From NCBI RefSeq assembly GCF_018343775.1, contig NZ_CP074349.1, positions 2,656,001 to 2,720,000 on the forward strand: 64,000 nucleotides of DNA, given 5' to 3'. The position numbers and the translations under genes were made by a program. This DNA comes from Pseudomonas cichorii. GTDB lineage: Bacteria; Pseudomonadota; Gammaproteobacteria; Pseudomonadales; Pseudomonadaceae. Below are positions 63,563 to 64,000 of this stretch, piece by piece. A model generated the notes under the pieces. That model saw only the letters and a list, made by a program, of their open reading frames with translations, was not told the DNA's origin and searched no databases. Positions within the stretch are counted from its first letter, which is position 1. Every line of letters starts with the position of its first letter.

Positions 63563-64000
63563 AACGATTGAGTCAGACGATACGTAGATACTCGCTGTTT
63601 CAGGCAATACCCTTGATTGTAGAGCAACTACTGGAAGTCAACCCGGATGTCGATGAAGAGGATGTTCAGGACTTGCTGGAGTTTCAAGCCAATCCTGGCC
63701 TGGGATTTCCCGGAAGCGATATTGATGGCCTGGTTTTTTTTGAAGAGCACGGACAGCAGCGGGCACGACTTACGCTCAACTTGCTGGGTTTGTGTGGAGG
63801 CAACTCGCCGTTACCTGCTTTTTATAGTGAGCAAGCGTCAGGCGATAGCGAGTCATCGCAAACGACGCGTTCGTTCCTCGATGTTTTTCATCATCGTTTG
63901 CATCGGCTTATTTTTCCGGTCTGGCGTAAATATCGTTATGAAGCCAGCTTTACACATGGCGCGAAGGATTCTTTTTCAGGGCAACTCTTTGCCCTGATAG
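63526..64000 (+). CDS. tssG: T6SS baseplate protein TssG (5' part, cut by window end)
   Basis: The 158 codons present start at the ATG at 63526, with AGGGAGAAG upstream, inside the end of tssF. Landmarks: RRYSLFQAIPLIVEQLL, ANPGLGFPGSDI and the TssG signature LCGGNSPLPAFYSE, then FLDVFHHRLHRL. A typical TssG is 300-350 residues, so about half is missing. Pairs with TssF in the baseplate wedge. Confidence 0.93.
   Translation, partial: MDTTHGTSTSDLKRLSQTIRRYSLFQAIPLIVEQLLEVNPDVDEEDVQDLLEFQANPGLGFPGSDIDGLVFFEEHGQQRARLTLNLLGLCGGNSPLPAFYSEQASGDSESSQTTRSFLDVFHHRLHRLIFPVWRKYRYEASFTHGAKDSFSGQLFALI

Overview
The window is a stretch of a Pseudomonas chromosome. Core proteins (MoaA, CzcCBA, the YoaE-type TerC protein, the T6SS subunits), the DUF2790 proteins, REP-type palindromes and a GC-rich core all point to Pseudomonas. 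The CDI cassettes and T6SS make the P. syringae complex the best guess, but species cannot be fixed from this sequence alone. No rRNA, tRNA, CRISPR array, integrase or transposase was recognised.

Region 1 (1-8199) is an accessory contact-dependent inhibition (CDI) locus. It opens with the 3' end of a cdiA gene carrying an EndoU-like C-terminal toxin and its putative immunity gene. Two decayed toxin tails follow, one TreTu-like and one frameshifted TNT (NAD-glycohydrolase) domain, each still followed by an intact immunity gene. After a lipoprotein gene and a truncated minus-strand remnant comes a second, 5'-truncated cdiA. It ends in a MafB19-like deaminase toxin and is followed by another immunity gene and further debris. 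This is a classic orphan-cassette array. Most of the immunity genes are visibly AT-rich.

Region 2 (8200-18310) has a GNAT acetyltransferase, a divergent LysR regulator, and one long plus-strand operon. The operon holds a FAD/NAD(P) flavoprotein, a complete oligopeptide/nickel-type ABC importer (two permeases, two ATPases, a binding protein) and two carboxymuconolactone-decarboxylase/AhpD-fold proteins. Uptake of an unknown peptide-like compound followed by its oxidation is the likely role.

Region 3 (18496-30001) has a chalcone-isomerase-fold protein, moaA and a cation/proton antiporter. A minus-strand operon then joins a polyamine/opine-type ABC importer to a three-subunit HcnABC-like flavoprotein dehydrogenase. 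A divergent IclR regulator and a RidA protein follow. Together they look like uptake and oxidative deamination of an amino or opine-like substrate.

Region 4 (30002-48536) is mostly core: an HD-GYP phosphodiesterase, a chemoreceptor, a metal-responsive two-component system divergent from czcCBA (Zn/Cd/Co efflux), two tandem DUF2790 proteins, a methyltransferase, a DUF1275 protein, an FKBP isomerase, small hypotheticals, a YoaE-like TerC-CBS-CorC protein and a GNAT.

Region 5 (48648-64000) is type VI secretion. On the minus strand, hcp is followed by a tightly coupled unit: vgrG, a 24-residue micro-ORF, a large VasX-like putative pore-forming effector, and two paralogous membrane proteins that are probably immunity proteins. 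Divergent on the plus strand is tssABCEFG, with tssG cut by the window end.
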